A DNA stretch of 64,000 nucleotides from Oceanobacillus sp. FSL K6-2867 (GCF_037963145.1 NZ_CP150144.1:2914001-2978000), one strand, 5' to 3'; counted from the first letter of the stretch, positions 16,408 through 26,031 are shown. Numbers and translations are program-made. Notes: a model not told the origin generated them from the sequence alone.

Positions 16408-17046
16408 ATGAATTTAGCAGAACAAATTCAACAACATAAAATAGTAGCTGTTATCCGAAAAGCAGATGAAAATAATATCGTTCCCATTCTTAATGCATTA
16501 CACGAAGGGGGGGTTCAATCTGTCGAGATCACTGCAGAAACTCCAAATGTTTTGCAAGTAATTGATACCGCTGTCAAACAAGTAGGGGATAAAATAAATA
16601 TCGGTGCTGGAACAGTACTGGATCCAGAAACAGCAAGATCTGTCATTATGGCGGGAGCGAAATTTATCGTATCTCCAACACTGAATCTCGAAACGTTAAA
16701 GTTAACAAATCGCTATGGAGTTCTAAATATACCTGGAGTCCTGACGCCAACAGAAATTTTGACTGCTTATGAAAGCGGTGCCCAAATGGTTAAAATTTTC
16801 CCGGCAGATGCATTCGGACCAAATTATGTAAAAAATATTCTTGGCCCATTACCGCACGTAAAGGCGATGGTTACTGGTGGAATTACACTTGAAAACATAA
16901 ATGAATACCTTTCCAAAGGAAGTACAGCAGTTGGAATTGGAAGCAATCTCGTAAATGCAAAACAACTAAAGACAGATGAAGATTACTTCCATTTAATACA
17001 AACGGCAAGAGCGTATGTAGAGAAGGTAAATGAGCTTGAAAGATAA
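16408..17046 (+). CDS. eda: KDPG/KHG aldolase (bifunctional 2-keto-3-deoxy-6-phosphogluconate aldolase)
   Basis: 212 residues of the class I aldolase family. Catalytic residues fit E40 (SVEITAE) and Schiff-base K129 (MVKIFPA); GAGTVLDPE and SPTLN are also family motifs. It cleaves KDPG to pyruvate and glyceraldehyde 3-phosphate. With the sugar kinase encoded at 20615 it forms the lower KDG pathway. Translation starts at ATG 16408 after AGGGAG. Confidence 0.9.
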   Translation: MNLAEQIQQHKIVAVIRKADENNIVPILNALHEGGVQSVEITAETPNVLQVIDTAVKQVGDKINIGAGTVLDPETARSVIMAGAKFIVSPTLNLETLKLTNRYGVLNIPGVLTPTEILTAYESGAQMVKIFPADAFGPNYVKNILGPLPHVKAMVTGGITLENINEYLSKGSTAVGIGSNLVNAKQLKTDEDYFHLIQTARAYVEKVNELER

Positions 17047-17075
17047 ATATCAATATTTATAAGGAGGTTTATCAC

Positions 17076-18101
17076 ATGAGAAATCGTAACTATACTTTTA
17101 TTATGATTATTTTTATATCCATTGCTGCTCTATTGGCTGGCTGTAATACGGATGACGTAGAGGCAGAGGACGATGGGAAAATTAAATTGATTACGGCTCA
17201 TAATCAGACATCCCCTGATAATCCATACCAGGTCGGTTTACTGAAGTTTAAAGAGGTTGTTGAAGAAAAATCAGATGGGAAAATTGAGGTAGAAGTGCAT
17301 GCCGGTACAATTGGTACGGAAGAATCACAGCTAATTGAAAAGCTGCAGCTCGGGGCGGCTGACCTTGTTGTTGTTTCACCTGGTCTAATGACACAAACTG
17401 GAATTCGAGAAGTGGATATTTTTTCTGCCCCATATTTGTTTAATAGCTATGATCACTGGTTAAGAGCAGTAGATGGAGAAGTTGGAGAAGAGATGGCAGC
17501 TATCATTAATGAAAAATCCAATAACTCTTTTAAACTATTAGGCTATTGGTCAGCGGGGGTTAGACATTTCTATGGAAAAGTTCCTTTGGAATCCGTAGAT
17601 GATCTGAAGGGAGTTTCTCTAAGAACACAAACATCTGGAGTTATATCTGATTTCTGGCAGAAGACTGGTGCAATTCCTTCATCTATCTCATGGGGAGAGT
17701 TGTATCAAGGCTTGCAACAGGATGTTGTTGACTCTTCCGAAAACGCTTACCCGTTTTTTGTGCAACAGGCACATCATACAACTTCTAATGGCAAGTATAT
17801 AACGGAAACTGCTCATGATTATACAACAAGACTTGTCTTATTCAATGGGGAAAAATTTGATAACTTCCCAGAAGAATATCAAGAAATTATTTTAGATGCT
17901 GCTGAACAATCTGTAGTTGCTGAACGTGAAGCAACGAATGCACAGGATATTGAATATAAGGAAAAGGCTATAGATGACGGAGCGATTATCAATGAGATTG
18001 ATAGAGAGCCATTTATCGAAATTGCCAGACCAATCCTGGATGACTTTGTAAAAGAAATTGAAGCGGAAGAATTACTGCAAAAGATAAGAGAACTAGAGTA
18101 A
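17076..18101 (+). CDS. TRAP transporter substrate-binding lipoprotein (DctP family)
   Basis: 341 residues with a signal peptide and lipobox LLAGC (about 19-23). It keeps DctP features: EVHAGTIGTEESQLIEKLQLG, the ligand arginine in GVSLRTQTSG, and WGELYQGLQQDVVDSSENAYP. Its location between KDPG aldolase and rpiA suggests a hexuronate, aldonate or similar sugar acid. AAGGAGG precedes the ATG. Confidence 0.9.
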   Translation: MRNRNYTFIMIIFISIAALLAGCNTDDVEAEDDGKIKLITAHNQTSPDNPYQVGLLKFKEVVEEKSDGKIEVEVHAGTIGTEESQLIEKLQLGAADLVVVSPGLMTQTGIREVDIFSAPYLFNSYDHWLRAVDGEVGEEMAAIINEKSNNSFKLLGYWSAGVRHFYGKVPLESVDDLKGVSLRTQTSGVISDFWQKTGAIPSSISWGELYQGLQQDVVDSSENAYPFFVQQAHHTTSNGKYITETAHDYTTRLVLFNGEKFDNFPEEYQEIILDAAEQSVVAEREATNAQDIEYKEKAIDDGAIINEIDREPFIEIARPILDDFVKEIEAEELLQKIRELE

Positions 18102-18122
18102 ATAATCGAAGGAGGTCCTATC

Positions 18123-18608
18123 ATGAAACGTTTTGTAAACGTACTTGAAAAAGTACAGATTATTACCGGTGTCACATTTCTATGTATATTCTTTCTCATT
18201 ATTATGCTGCAAATCGTAACCAGACATCTTGGTATATCGGTTATTTGGACAGAAGAGGTAGCGAACTATTCCTTTATTTGGGGAATCTTTATGGGTGCTG
18301 CAGTAATGGTGAATCGCAGAGAACATTTTAATTTTGATTTCTTAATCCGAAAATTGAACGGGAAAAAAAGAATGTCCTTAAGTATATTCAATGATTTAGT
18401 TCTAATAGCTTTTAATAGTTGTATATTATTGCTCGGTTTACAAGTTGCAACTGAATTCTGGAATTATACATGGGCAACGATACCAGAAATGAAAATGGGA
18501 TATGTCTGGATTGCTATTCCGATTATGGCAGGAACAATGATTATTTATTCCGTGTCACATTTAATTAAACATGTCCAGGCAGTTAAAGTGAAGGAGGTAA
18601 GTGAATAA
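18123..18608 (+). CDS. TRAP transporter small permease (DctQ family)
   Basis: 161 residues with four membrane helices and VTRHLGISVIWTEEVANYSFIW, the DctQ signature. GAAGGAGGTCC precedes the ATG. The stop TAA shares one base with the start of the large permease gene. Confidence 0.9.
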   Translation: MKRFVNVLEKVQIITGVTFLCIFFLIIMLQIVTRHLGISVIWTEEVANYSFIWGIFMGAAVMVNRREHFNFDFLIRKLNGKKRMSLSIFNDLVLIAFNSCILLLGLQVATEFWNYTWATIPEMKMGYVWIAIPIMAGTMIIYSVSHLIKHVQAVKVKEVSE

Positions 18609-19894
18609 TGGGGTTTTTATTGCTTGGTTTATTTCTTATATTAATGCTCATCGGTGTTCCAATAGCGTTTGTTATCGGGATAGTCGCATTGCTAGGTATT
18701 TTTGGAATCCCTTACACACCTGAAGCTACCGTGCCAATGTCCATGGTTAATGGGCTGGATTCATTTGTGCTGCTTGCTGTTCCATTGTTTATATTAGCTG
18801 CTAACTTAATGAACTCCGGTAAAATCTCTGAAAAACTGATCAATCTTGCTTTAGCAATTGTTGGACCAATTCGTGGCGGCCTTGCACATGCGAATATCCT
18901 TGTATCCATGATGTTTGCCGGTGTTTCTGGTGCAGCACAGGCAGACACCGCTGGGGTTGGGAAAATACTGATTCCAAGTATGCTCCGAAAAGGCTATGAT
19001 AAGGAAACGGCCGTTGGGGTAACGGCAGCATCATCAACAGTTGGAGTGGTTATACCGCCAAGTATCCCAATGATTATTTTTGCAGGTCTGACCAATGCAT
19101 CAATTGGAGCATTGTTCCTTGGTGGAATCATACCAGGAATTTTAATTGGCTTAGGAATGATGGTTTTCGTTTACTTCATGGCAATTAAACGGAATTACCC
19201 AAGGGATGCGCGTGTTGAGTTTAAAAAGTTTATGAAATTATTGGTAGAGGCCATTCCAGCGCTGCTCACTCCTATCATTATCATTGGAGGGATTATTACA
19301 GGCTTCTTTACTGCTACAGAAGCTGCGGCAGTTGCTTCATTATATACACTGCTTGTATGTATGTTTTATTATAAGACGTTACGAGTAAAAGATTTACCAG
19401 GTATTTTAATGGATACCCTTGCATTAAGTTCTTTGTCCTTGTTTGCCTTAGCAGCAGCAAGTGCACTTGGGGAATTAATGAGTTATTATCAATTGGGAAC
19501 GATTGCACAAGAATTCTTTACGAATAATGTTGGAACAGAGTGGTTATTTATTATCATCGTGATTGCATTTTTCTTGTTTGTTGGGACATTTATGGATGCA
19601 ATCCCAGCCATGATATTATTTGTACCAGTTATTCTTCCGACAGCATTGCAGTTTGGAATTGAGCCGGTTCACCTTGGATTGATTGTCGTTATTACACTTG
19701 CAATTGGATTGATTACACCACCATATGGACTATGTTTATTACTTGCTGCGAAAATTGGAAACATGTCCATTGAAAGGTCGTTTATAGCAGTAATCCCGTA
19801 CATTGCAATTGTTTTGGTCGTGTTACTGTTCATTGCCTTCTTCCCGGAAATCGCATTTTTCATTCCGAAAATGATTAATCCTGGATTATTTTAG
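18608..19894 (+). CDS. TRAP transporter large permease (DctM family)
   Basis: 428 residues, about 12 membrane segments. Signatures include MMFAGVSGAAQADTAGVGKI, VGVVIPPSIPMIIFA and FFTATEAAAVAS. It completes the second TRAP system in the window. It is 28 bases from rpiA with no terminator between, so transport and metabolism share a transcript. Confidence 0.92.
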   Translation: MGFLLLGLFLILMLIGVPIAFVIGIVALLGIFGIPYTPEATVPMSMVNGLDSFVLLAVPLFILAANLMNSGKISEKLINLALAIVGPIRGGLAHANILVSMMFAGVSGAAQADTAGVGKILIPSMLRKGYDKETAVGVTAASSTVGVVIPPSIPMIIFAGLTNASIGALFLGGIIPGILIGLGMMVFVYFMAIKRNYPRDARVEFKKFMKLLVEAIPALLTPIIIIGGIITGFFTATEAAAVASLYTLLVCMFYYKTLRVKDLPGILMDTLALSSLSLFALAAASALGELMSYYQLGTIAQEFFTNNVGTEWLFIIIVIAFFLFVGTFMDAIPAMILFVPVILPTALQFGIEPVHLGLIVVITLAIGLITPPYGLCLLLAAKIGNMSIERSFIAVIPYIAIVLVVLLFIAFFPEIAFFIPKMINPGLF

Positions 19895-19922
19895 CAATAG
19901 TTAAATCCTGTTAGGAGAGATA

Positions 19923-20591
19923 ATGATGGAAGATAAACAAATGGCTGCTGAAGCATCCATAAATTATATAAAAGATGGGATGACGGTCGGACTTGGTTCC
20001 GGCTCCACCGTCAATTTCATGCTTGAAAAGCTTGCTGAACGTATTAAAGAAGGACTTACAATCAAAGGTATACCTTCTTCGTTAAAAACAGAACGATTTG
20101 CGAAACAATTAGGAATTCCACTGACTGATTTTTCTAATACGACAAAGATTGATCTCGCAATTGACGGAGCTGATGAAGTGGATCCGAACCTCCAGCTTTT
20201 AAAAGGCGGTGGCGGGTCACTTGTCAGAGAAAAAATTGTTGATCAAGCAGCTGATAGGCTTATTATTATTGTGGATTCATCAAAGACTGTATCTAAATTA
20301 GGAGAATTCCCCCTCCCAGTTGAAATATTGCCATTTGGGTTTGAGGTAACAACAGAACAAATCGCCGCATTTGGCTGTACTCCAGTATTGAGAAAAAGAG
20401 ATGGTCAACCATTCGTATCCGATAACGGAAATTATATTGTAGATTGTAAGTTTGCCAGTATTGAAGATCCACAAGCACTGCATGAGAAATTGAAACACAT
20501 CACAGGAGTCGTCGAAACAGGTTTGTTTCCACAAATGGCTCATAATGTGATCATTGCAAGAGAAGGAAGGATTGACATTTTAGAAAGATAA
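19923..20591 (+). CDS. rpiA: Ribose-5-phosphate isomerase A
   Basis: 222 residues with RpiA motifs: LGSGSTV (about 23-29), AIDGADEVDPNLQLLKGGGG and LVREKIVDQAA. It interconverts ribulose 5-phosphate and ribose 5-phosphate. Many Bacillaceae rely on the unrelated RpiB, so an RpiA inside a catabolic operon probably serves pentose phosphate formed or used by HxlA. The start has TTAGGAGAGATA before tandem ATGs. Confidence 0.92.
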   Translation: MMEDKQMAAEASINYIKDGMTVGLGSGSTVNFMLEKLAERIKEGLTIKGIPSSLKTERFAKQLGIPLTDFSNTTKIDLAIDGADEVDPNLQLLKGGGGSLVREKIVDQAADRLIIIVDSSKTVSKLGEFPLPVEILPFGFEVTTEQIAAFGCTPVLRKRDGQPFVSDNGNYIVDCKFASIEDPQALHEKLKHITGVVETGLFPQMAHNVIIAREGRIDILER

Positions 20592-20614
20592 ATGTCAGGA
20601 GGAGGCAGCTAAAA

Positions 20615-21565
20615 ATGAATGATGTGATTACAATTGGTGAAGCAATGATTGCATTTAGCCCGCAATCAACAGGACCAATGAAGTACGTAAATATGTTTGA
20701 GAAAAAGGTTGGTGGAGCAGAGCTGAACCTAGCAATTGGCTGCTCGCGCTTAGGACTGAAAGCTGGTTATATTAGCAGATTAGGCAATGATGAATTTGGC
20801 AAATATATTTATAATTTTGCCCGTGGCGAAGGAATAGATATGTCACAGGTCAAATTAGTGGATGGATATCCCACATCGTTAAATTTTAAAGAAATTATGG
20901 AAGATGGAAATGTCCGGACATTTTATTACCGTGATAAATCCCCCACATTAGCAATGCATCCGGAAGATTTGGAAGAGGGCTATTTTGAAGAGGCAAAGAT
21001 CCTCCATATAACAGGGATTTATCCGGCAATTGGCGAAATTCATATTGACGTTATCTATAAAGCAATCGAACTAGCGAAGAAAAACAATCTATTAATTTCT
21101 TTTGATCCAAATATAAGACTTCGGATGTGGAGCAAGGAAGAAGCAAGTCGTGTGTTAGCTGAAATTCTCCCCTATGTTGACATCTTGTTAGCAGGGGATG
21201 AAGAGATGGATATTATTATTGGTGAAAAGGATCCCAAAGCAATTATTGAAAAGACAAAGGAGATGGGAATATCCTATATAGCTGTAAAGCAAGGTGAAAA
21301 TGGATCTGTCGGCTATTATAATGGGGAAATTGTGGAAGCACCTCCTGTTAAAGCGAGCAAGGTTGCTGATACGGTAGGAGCCGGAGATGGATTCAATGCT
21401 GGTGTGCTTTATGGAATTCTAAATAAGTGGCCGCTTGAAAAAACATTGCACTTTGCGAATACGATTGGTTCGATGGTCGTCAGTGTTGTTGGCGATAACG
21501 AAGGGCTGCCATATTATGAAGACGTGCAAGGCAAACTCGGTGAAATTGAACGTATTGAGCGATAG
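20615..21565 (+). CDS. kdgK: PfkB-family sugar kinase, probable 2-keto-3-deoxygluconate kinase
   Basis: 316 residues of the ribokinase/PfkB family, with GGAELNLAIGCSRLG near the N terminus and the catalytic-base motif DTVGAGDGF near the C terminus. Adjacent KDPG aldolase supports KDG as substrate, with product KDPG. Sequence alone cannot exclude another keto-sugar acid or ketose. It has AGGAGGAGG before its ATG and ends 17 bases before hxlA. Confidence 0.8.
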   Translation: MNDVITIGEAMIAFSPQSTGPMKYVNMFEKKVGGAELNLAIGCSRLGLKAGYISRLGNDEFGKYIYNFARGEGIDMSQVKLVDGYPTSLNFKEIMEDGNVRTFYYRDKSPTLAMHPEDLEEGYFEEAKILHITGIYPAIGEIHIDVIYKAIELAKKNNLLISFDPNIRLRMWSKEEASRVLAEILPYVDILLAGDEEMDIIIGEKDPKAIIEKTKEMGISYIAVKQGENGSVGYYNGEIVEAPPVKASKVADTVGAGDGFNAGVLYGILNKWPLEKTLHFANTIGSMVVSVVGDNEGLPYYEDVQGKLGEIERIER

Positions 21566-21582
21566 AAATGAGGTACAAATAA

Positions 21583-22203
21583 ATGAAGCTGCAATTAGCA
21601 TTGGACAGACTTACTAGACATGAATGTTTTCATTTGATGGAAGAAGTAAAGGAATATATTGATATTATTGAGATAGGAACAGGCGTTATTAAGGAATATG
21701 GCATGGCGATTGTAAAGGAAATGCGAGCACGTTATCCAGATAAACTGATTCTTTCCGATATGAAAACATGTGATGCGGGCAGGCATGAAGCATACCAGGC
21801 CTTTAAAGCGGGCTCAGATATAATGACAGTTATGGCATTAGCTTCTGACTTAACGATAAAAGATACGCTGCAGGCAGGTGAAGAGATGGGGACTCAGGTA
21901 ATGGTTGATTTGCTCGAAGTATGTTCAAAGGACCGAATTACAGAGCTTGAACAGCTGGGTGTAAGTCTCGTTAGCCTCCATGTTGGAAAAGACAAGCAAG
22001 CAGAAGGCGGTTTTACAACCGATTTGTTTTCCTTAGTAAAGGAATCATCGTTTGAAATAGCAGTAGCAGGTGGCATCAATTTGGAATCACTGCCTGAAAT
22101 TGTCCAGGAGAAGCCAGATATCCTTATTGTCGGAAGTGCGATAACATCGGCAGATAATCCGAAGCATGCAGCTGCGGAAATGAAAAGGATAATCAGCCTT
22201 TAA
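21583..22203 (+). CDS. hxlA: 3-hexulose-6-phosphate synthase-like protein (OMP decarboxylase superfamily)
   Basis: 206 residues of the HPS/3-keto-L-gulonate-6-phosphate decarboxylase suprafamily. The active-site set is visible: D8, E30, D59-x-K61-x-x-D64 (SDMKTCDAG) and H133. The GKDKQAEGG segment is nearer to HPS (GYDxQA) than to the decarboxylases. HPS joins formaldehyde and ribulose 5-phosphate, or runs in reverse. The loop after the DxKxxD motif (CDAGRHEA) differs from the MDAG form I remember for typical HPS, so substrate specificity may have shifted. It ends the operon. Confidence 0.75.
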   Translation: MKLQLALDRLTRHECFHLMEEVKEYIDIIEIGTGVIKEYGMAIVKEMRARYPDKLILSDMKTCDAGRHEAYQAFKAGSDIMTVMALASDLTIKDTLQAGEEMGTQVMVDLLEVCSKDRITELEQLGVSLVSLHVGKDKQAEGGFTTDLFSLVKESSFEIAVAGGINLESLPEIVQEKPDILIVGSAITSADNPKHAAAEMKRIISL

Positions 22204-22393
22204 GTTTTAATTGAAAGTAAAAACAGGTAGGGTTTGGATGCAGATTGATTCATAATTCCATTACATTTACCAGAACTAATCAGGAAAAAACCTTTTAGCA
22301 GTGCAAGAGATTTACTAGTTGGAGCAAAGGAACGAGCCGAAGTAGAGTAATGTATGAAATGAATAAGTATGATAGGGAAAACATACTAAGATT

Positions 22394-22440
22394 AGTGGGT
22401 AAGGTCATCGACGGGTGACTTTACCCACTATTTCTTTTTT
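22394..22440 (+). terminator. Terminator after the KDG/RuMP operon
   Basis: A 14-bp stem is formed by 22394-22407 and 22416-22429 (AGTGGGTAA.../...TTACCCACT) with one G-U pair, followed by a T-rich tract. It lies about 190 bases past the hxlA stop; the DNA in between holds nothing recognisable. Confidence 0.8.
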
Positions 22441-22449
22441 TAGTTATAG

Positions 22450-22610
22450 TGACTCCTGGGAGGAAAGGCATAGGTGAGACACCATAGTGCGATAGCACAA
22501 GGGGCTCACCAGCAGCCCTAAGGTGCGCGGAGTATATTCTTTCCGGAGCGAAATGTTTGCACCAATCATGTTCGGTTTTTACTTCATAAAAATACATTTG
22601 TCCCAGCCCA
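22450..22610 (+). repeat. Dispersed intergenic repeat, copy 1
   Basis: About 150 bases closely match 50432-50593: the shared blocks include GGAGGAAAGGCATAGGTGAG, TAGTGCGATAGCACAA and AATCATGTTCGGTTTTTA, ending in TTTGTCCC. Internal complementarity (GGTGAG/CTCACC, GTGC/GCAC) predicts a folded RNA or DNA hairpin. The left arm seen in copy 2 is absent here. Confidence 0.8.
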
Positions 22611-22683
22611 TTTTTGTCATTTATAGAAGGTAAATGGATGTATCATATTTAACCTGCTTAGAATAAATCAAATCTATGAAGAA

Positions 22684-23511
22684 TTAAATTTTCCTTTCCA
22701 GCACTGTTTGTATTTTGCTGGTGTCCCCTAAACGAAGGGAGAGCATTAATCCAAATTTATGCATTCCCAGCATTAGGGCTCCGGCAATCACTTGGTCAAA
22801 TTTACTGTTAAAAGGCCAGGGCAACAAACTCAAGGAATCCGTTTGGGAAGGCAGGCAGAGTTGAGCTGTAAACTGATGAAGCAAAGGGTTCTGCGCTCCA
22901 TCAAACAATGCATTTACTATAAATATAAGACAGGCTGGCATTAATATAAGACCACTTAAAAATGCATAATGCTTTTTCTCTTTCCCGCATCGATATTTTT
23001 CTGTGTACGATGTTACTAATGGCCACCACATGATGAATGCTAATCCAAACAATACTAAAATATATCCATTGTGCAAAAAGGAGTTTAAAGAAATAACATT
23101 TAAAACGAAAGGAAGATGATATAGAAAGAATAATACAGCAAAAACAATTAAGGCCATTTTTGGTGTTACAAGTAAAATTCTTACTCCTTTGATCATGAAA
23201 ACATTTTCAATCCGCTGGAAAAATAAACCTGGGATTCCCAGTAATATAATTGGCGGAATAATAAAGTAAAGTATGCTCATTTGCAGCATATGGGTACTAA
23301 AAGATAAATGACTAATCGTATATAAAGGACTGCCAGTAACAAAGTATAATAAAATTAAACCGAGAAAAAAAAGCAACGGTTGTTTGTGGAACAGTTTTAT
23401 ATTTGTAAAGCGCCTGATCAAGAATGTATATAACCCAACTATACATACAAGTCCTATTAACAATGGGATACTCCAAAACAATTCACCAGCAAGCAAAACA
23501 TCGAAAAGCAT
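22684..23511 (-). CDS. ctaG: Cytochrome c oxidase assembly factor CtaG (caa3 type)
   Basis: 275 residues with about seven membrane segments. The core THMLQMSILYFIIPPIILLGIPG and the LYHLPFVLN stretch are typical of Bacillus CtaG, needed for caa3 oxidase maturation, probably in copper delivery to the oxidase. It stands alone on the minus strand. The divergent neighbour is a PepSY membrane protein, and a Sco-type copper chaperone is 2.5 kb away. GGGGGAGG precedes the start. Confidence 0.85.
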   Translation of the reverse strand: MLFDVLLAGELFWSIPLLIGLVCIVGLYTFLIRRFTNIKLFHKQPLLFFLGLILLYFVTGSPLYTISHLSFSTHMLQMSILYFIIPPIILLGIPGLFFQRIENVFMIKGVRILLVTPKMALIVFAVLFFLYHLPFVLNVISLNSFLHNGYILVLFGLAFIMWWPLVTSYTEKYRCGKEKKHYAFLSGLILMPACLIFIVNALFDGAQNPLLHQFTAQLCLPSQTDSLSLLPWPFNSKFDQVIAGALMLGMHKFGLMLSLRLGDTSKIQTVLERKI

Positions 23512-23812
23512 ATAGACCTCCCCCTCTTTATATTTATCCTAGGAAAACAAAGTTTCTAAATATCAGTCTATCAATCTATTAATGTTTAAATTATGTAAAT
23601 TATAACAAGTTATTGTTAAGAATTCAAAACAATTTGTATTGTTTTTATTTTTAGATATGATAATATTATGATTATATTTGTTATATTATAAAAAAGTCTA
23701 ACAAATAGGTAAGGTATCCTTCGTGGAAAATATAAAACTCCCTATCAGAATATACAAACTTCTTAGGATACTGAAGAAATTGTAATGAAATTGAAATGGA
23801 GGATAAAGGAAG
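23512..23812. other. AT-rich divergent promoter region with one inverted repeat
   Basis: Separates ctaG from the PepSY gene. AAAACAAT (23626-23633) and ATTGTTTT (23638-23645) form an 8-4-8 dyad that could be an operator. I see no clear Fur or CsoR box and no small gene. Confidence 0.4.
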
Positions 23813-25240
23813 ATGGAAGTTTTAAAAGAGCATCAAACCGAATCTGAATGGCCCAAACAACAGAGGAATGCAAAAAAAGGAAAAAAAATCTACAAAGCTG
23901 TATGGCGGTGGCACTTCTATGCAGGTATTTTTTTCGCTCCGTTGATTGTCCTTCTGTCTATAACGGGAGGTATTTACCTATTTAAACCACAAATTGAAGA
24001 TTCTATGTACCATGACCTTTACTATGTAGAAGAAGGGGAACAAAAATTAACACCTACCGAACAAATTACGGAAGTCGAAAGGAACTATCCAAATGCCGAA
24101 ATAATTAGTTTTACACCTTCTTTTGAAACGGATCGATCATCTGTAGTCAGTATAGAAGATGCTGAAGGAAATATTTCGGTATATGTTAATCCATACAATG
24201 GAGAAATTACAGGAAGCTTAAATGAGAATGATCGTTTTATGGCATTCATTAAATTATTACATAATGGTGAGCTGTGGGGTGGTACGATTGGAAATAGGTT
24301 GGTAGAGCTTGCCGCCTGCTGGACGATTATCTTAATTATAACAGGAGCTTATTTATGGTGGCCGACAACGTGGAAATCTATTTATGGTACATTTATTCCG
24401 AGAATTCGCAAATATAAGGGAAAACGTTTACTTTGGCGTGACCTGCATGCTGTAACAGCTATTTGGTTTTCGTTATTCCTTATTATCCAACTATTTTCTG
24501 GACTTATGTGGTCTGATATCTGGGGCGGTATGGCACACCGTGCGGTTGAAACAACAGGCGCAGGTAGCCCGGTCGGAGACCAGCCTTGGGAAACACATGC
24601 TTTTCCGGAATCTTCTATTTCAACAAAAGAAGTCGCGGATGTCCCTTGGGCTGCAGAAAACCTGCCAGTACCTAATTCAACTTCGAATGGTGTTTCCACG
24701 GTTTCTGCTGAGAAAGTAATGCAAATTGCACAAGAAAAAAATATTCATCCAGGTTACCAAATCGTATTACCTAAAGAAGAAACCGGTGTTTATACTGTTT
24801 ATTTAGACCCGGCAGAGGTGTATCCAAATCGTCCAAGTCCTCATGCCCAGCAAACATTGCATATTGATCAATACAGTGGTGAGGTTCTTGAAGATTATGG
24901 ATGGGATGATTATGGTTCAATTGGAAAACTAGTTACCTATGGGATTGCATTCCATCAAGGAGAGTTTGGGATCTTTAATCAACTATTAAGTCTTATCCTG
25001 GTAATTGCGATAATTTTAATCCCTGTAAGTGGACTTGTCATGTGGTGGAAGCGAAAGCCAAACGGTAAATTGGGAGCACCAGCACTTCCCGAAAACTTCA
25101 AAATGCTGAAGGGGGTAACGATAATTGTCCTTTCATTTAGTATCTTTTTCCCATTAGTTGGACTGTCTCTTCTATTAGTATGGGTCTTAGACTGGTTCGT
25201 TATTAAAAGGATTCCAGCAGTAAAACAGTGGCTTAGCTAG
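23813..25240 (+). CDS. PepSY-associated membrane protein (PiuB-like)
   Basis: 475 residues. The N-terminal helix begins VWRWHFYAGIFFAPLIVLLSITGGIYLFKP, the classic PepSY_TM start. Two extracytoplasmic PepSY-like regions (about 85-135 and 295-365) follow, separated by helices with LLWRDLHAVTAIW, and two C-terminal helices. Histidines in the helices (H in WHFY, DLHAV, AFHQGEF) resemble those of membrane redox or haem-associated PepSY proteins. The family is linked to iron or copper uptake and reduction; neighbours here favour a respiratory or metal role (inference). GGAGG precedes the ATG. Confidence 0.75.
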   Translation: MEVLKEHQTESEWPKQQRNAKKGKKIYKAVWRWHFYAGIFFAPLIVLLSITGGIYLFKPQIEDSMYHDLYYVEEGEQKLTPTEQITEVERNYPNAEIISFTPSFETDRSSVVSIEDAEGNISVYVNPYNGEITGSLNENDRFMAFIKLLHNGELWGGTIGNRLVELAACWTIILIITGAYLWWPTTWKSIYGTFIPRIRKYKGKRLLWRDLHAVTAIWFSLFLIIQLFSGLMWSDIWGGMAHRAVETTGAGSPVGDQPWETHAFPESSISTKEVADVPWAAENLPVPNSTSNGVSTVSAEKVMQIAQEKNIHPGYQIVLPKEETGVYTVYLDPAEVYPNRPSPHAQQTLHIDQYSGEVLEDYGWDDYGSIGKLVTYGIAFHQGEFGIFNQLLSLILVIAIILIPVSGLVMWWKRKPNGKLGAPALPENFKMLKGVTIIVLSFSIFFPLVGLSLLLVWVLDWFVIKRIPAVKQWLS

Positions 25241-25416
25241 AAAGGTATTTTCATTGAAAGTGTAATAGAAAAAAATGCACCGGAGTTTACAAGAAGAAGT
25301 CTATTAATTCCAACACTGCTACTTCTATCAATATAGAAACGGATTATAAGCATTTTTTCGTTAGATAATGTTCTGCTTTGTTAAAAATAATAATTGCGAT
25401 CGGAGAGTGTGAAAAT

Positions 25417-26010
25417 ATGTTACCAGTAGAACGAAGAAATCATATTAAAGAATTAATTAAAGAAAAACGTAACATGAAAATATCCGATTTAAGTAATGAA
25501 CTTGAGGTTTCAGAAATGACTATTCACCGTGATTTAAAGCCATTAATTGAGGAAGGCTTGATTGTGAAGACTTTCGGCGGCATTTCTCTTGTTCAGGATA
25601 AACCAGAGAAAGCATCATTTTCTAACTTAGAAGAATGTGCTTATTGCAGTCGTAAAATATATGAAAGATTATCTTACCGCCTTATTTTTCCAAATAATAA
25701 AATTGAGATGGCTTGCTGCTGTCATTGTGGCTTGCTGCGTCATCGGCAACAGGAGGAAGAAGTAATCCAAGCAATTTGTACTGATTTTCTCAGGCAAACC
25801 GTAATAAGTGCTAATTTAGCCTGGTATGTAATGGATACATCCATTAATATGGGATGCTGCCAACCGCAGCTACTCGCATTTGAGATGCAGGAACATGCCC
25901 AAAAATTTGTTAAGGGATTTGGTGGAAAAGTATATACGTTTAACGAAGCAATGGAAGCAATATTTCAGGTAATGAGTGGAAAGAACCAAAATTGCAGTAA
26001 AAATCATTAA
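25417..26010 (+). CDS. DeoR-HTH regulator with NosL-like domain (YcnK-like)
   Basis: 197 residues. Residues 1-60 are a DeoR-type HTH (MKISDLSNELEVSEMTIHRDLKPL). The rest resembles NosL: Cys clusters in CAYCSRK and ACCCHCG, then MGCCQPQLLAF and FVKGFGGKVYTFNEA. This architecture matches B. subtilis YcnK, a copper-responsive repressor. It may sense copper or a redox state and control the downstream sco/ytkA genes. ATG 25417 with CGGAGAG is preferred to an upstream TTG at 25378. It lies 21 bases before the Sco gene. Confidence 0.78.
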   Translation: MLPVERRNHIKELIKEKRNMKISDLSNELEVSEMTIHRDLKPLIEEGLIVKTFGGISLVQDKPEKASFSNLEECAYCSRKIYERLSYRLIFPNNKIEMACCCHCGLLRHRQQEEEVIQAICTDFLRQTVISANLAWYVMDTSINMGCCQPQLLAFEMQEHAQKFVKGFGGKVYTFNEAMEAIFQVMSGKNQNCSKNH

Positions 26011-26031
26011 ATAATAAAGGGGGATGAAAGT

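Noticed and set aside
23626..23645. Fur box before the PepSY gene
   Set aside because: The dyad does not fit the GATAATGATAATCATTATC-type consensus. It is recorded only as an unassigned inverted repeat.
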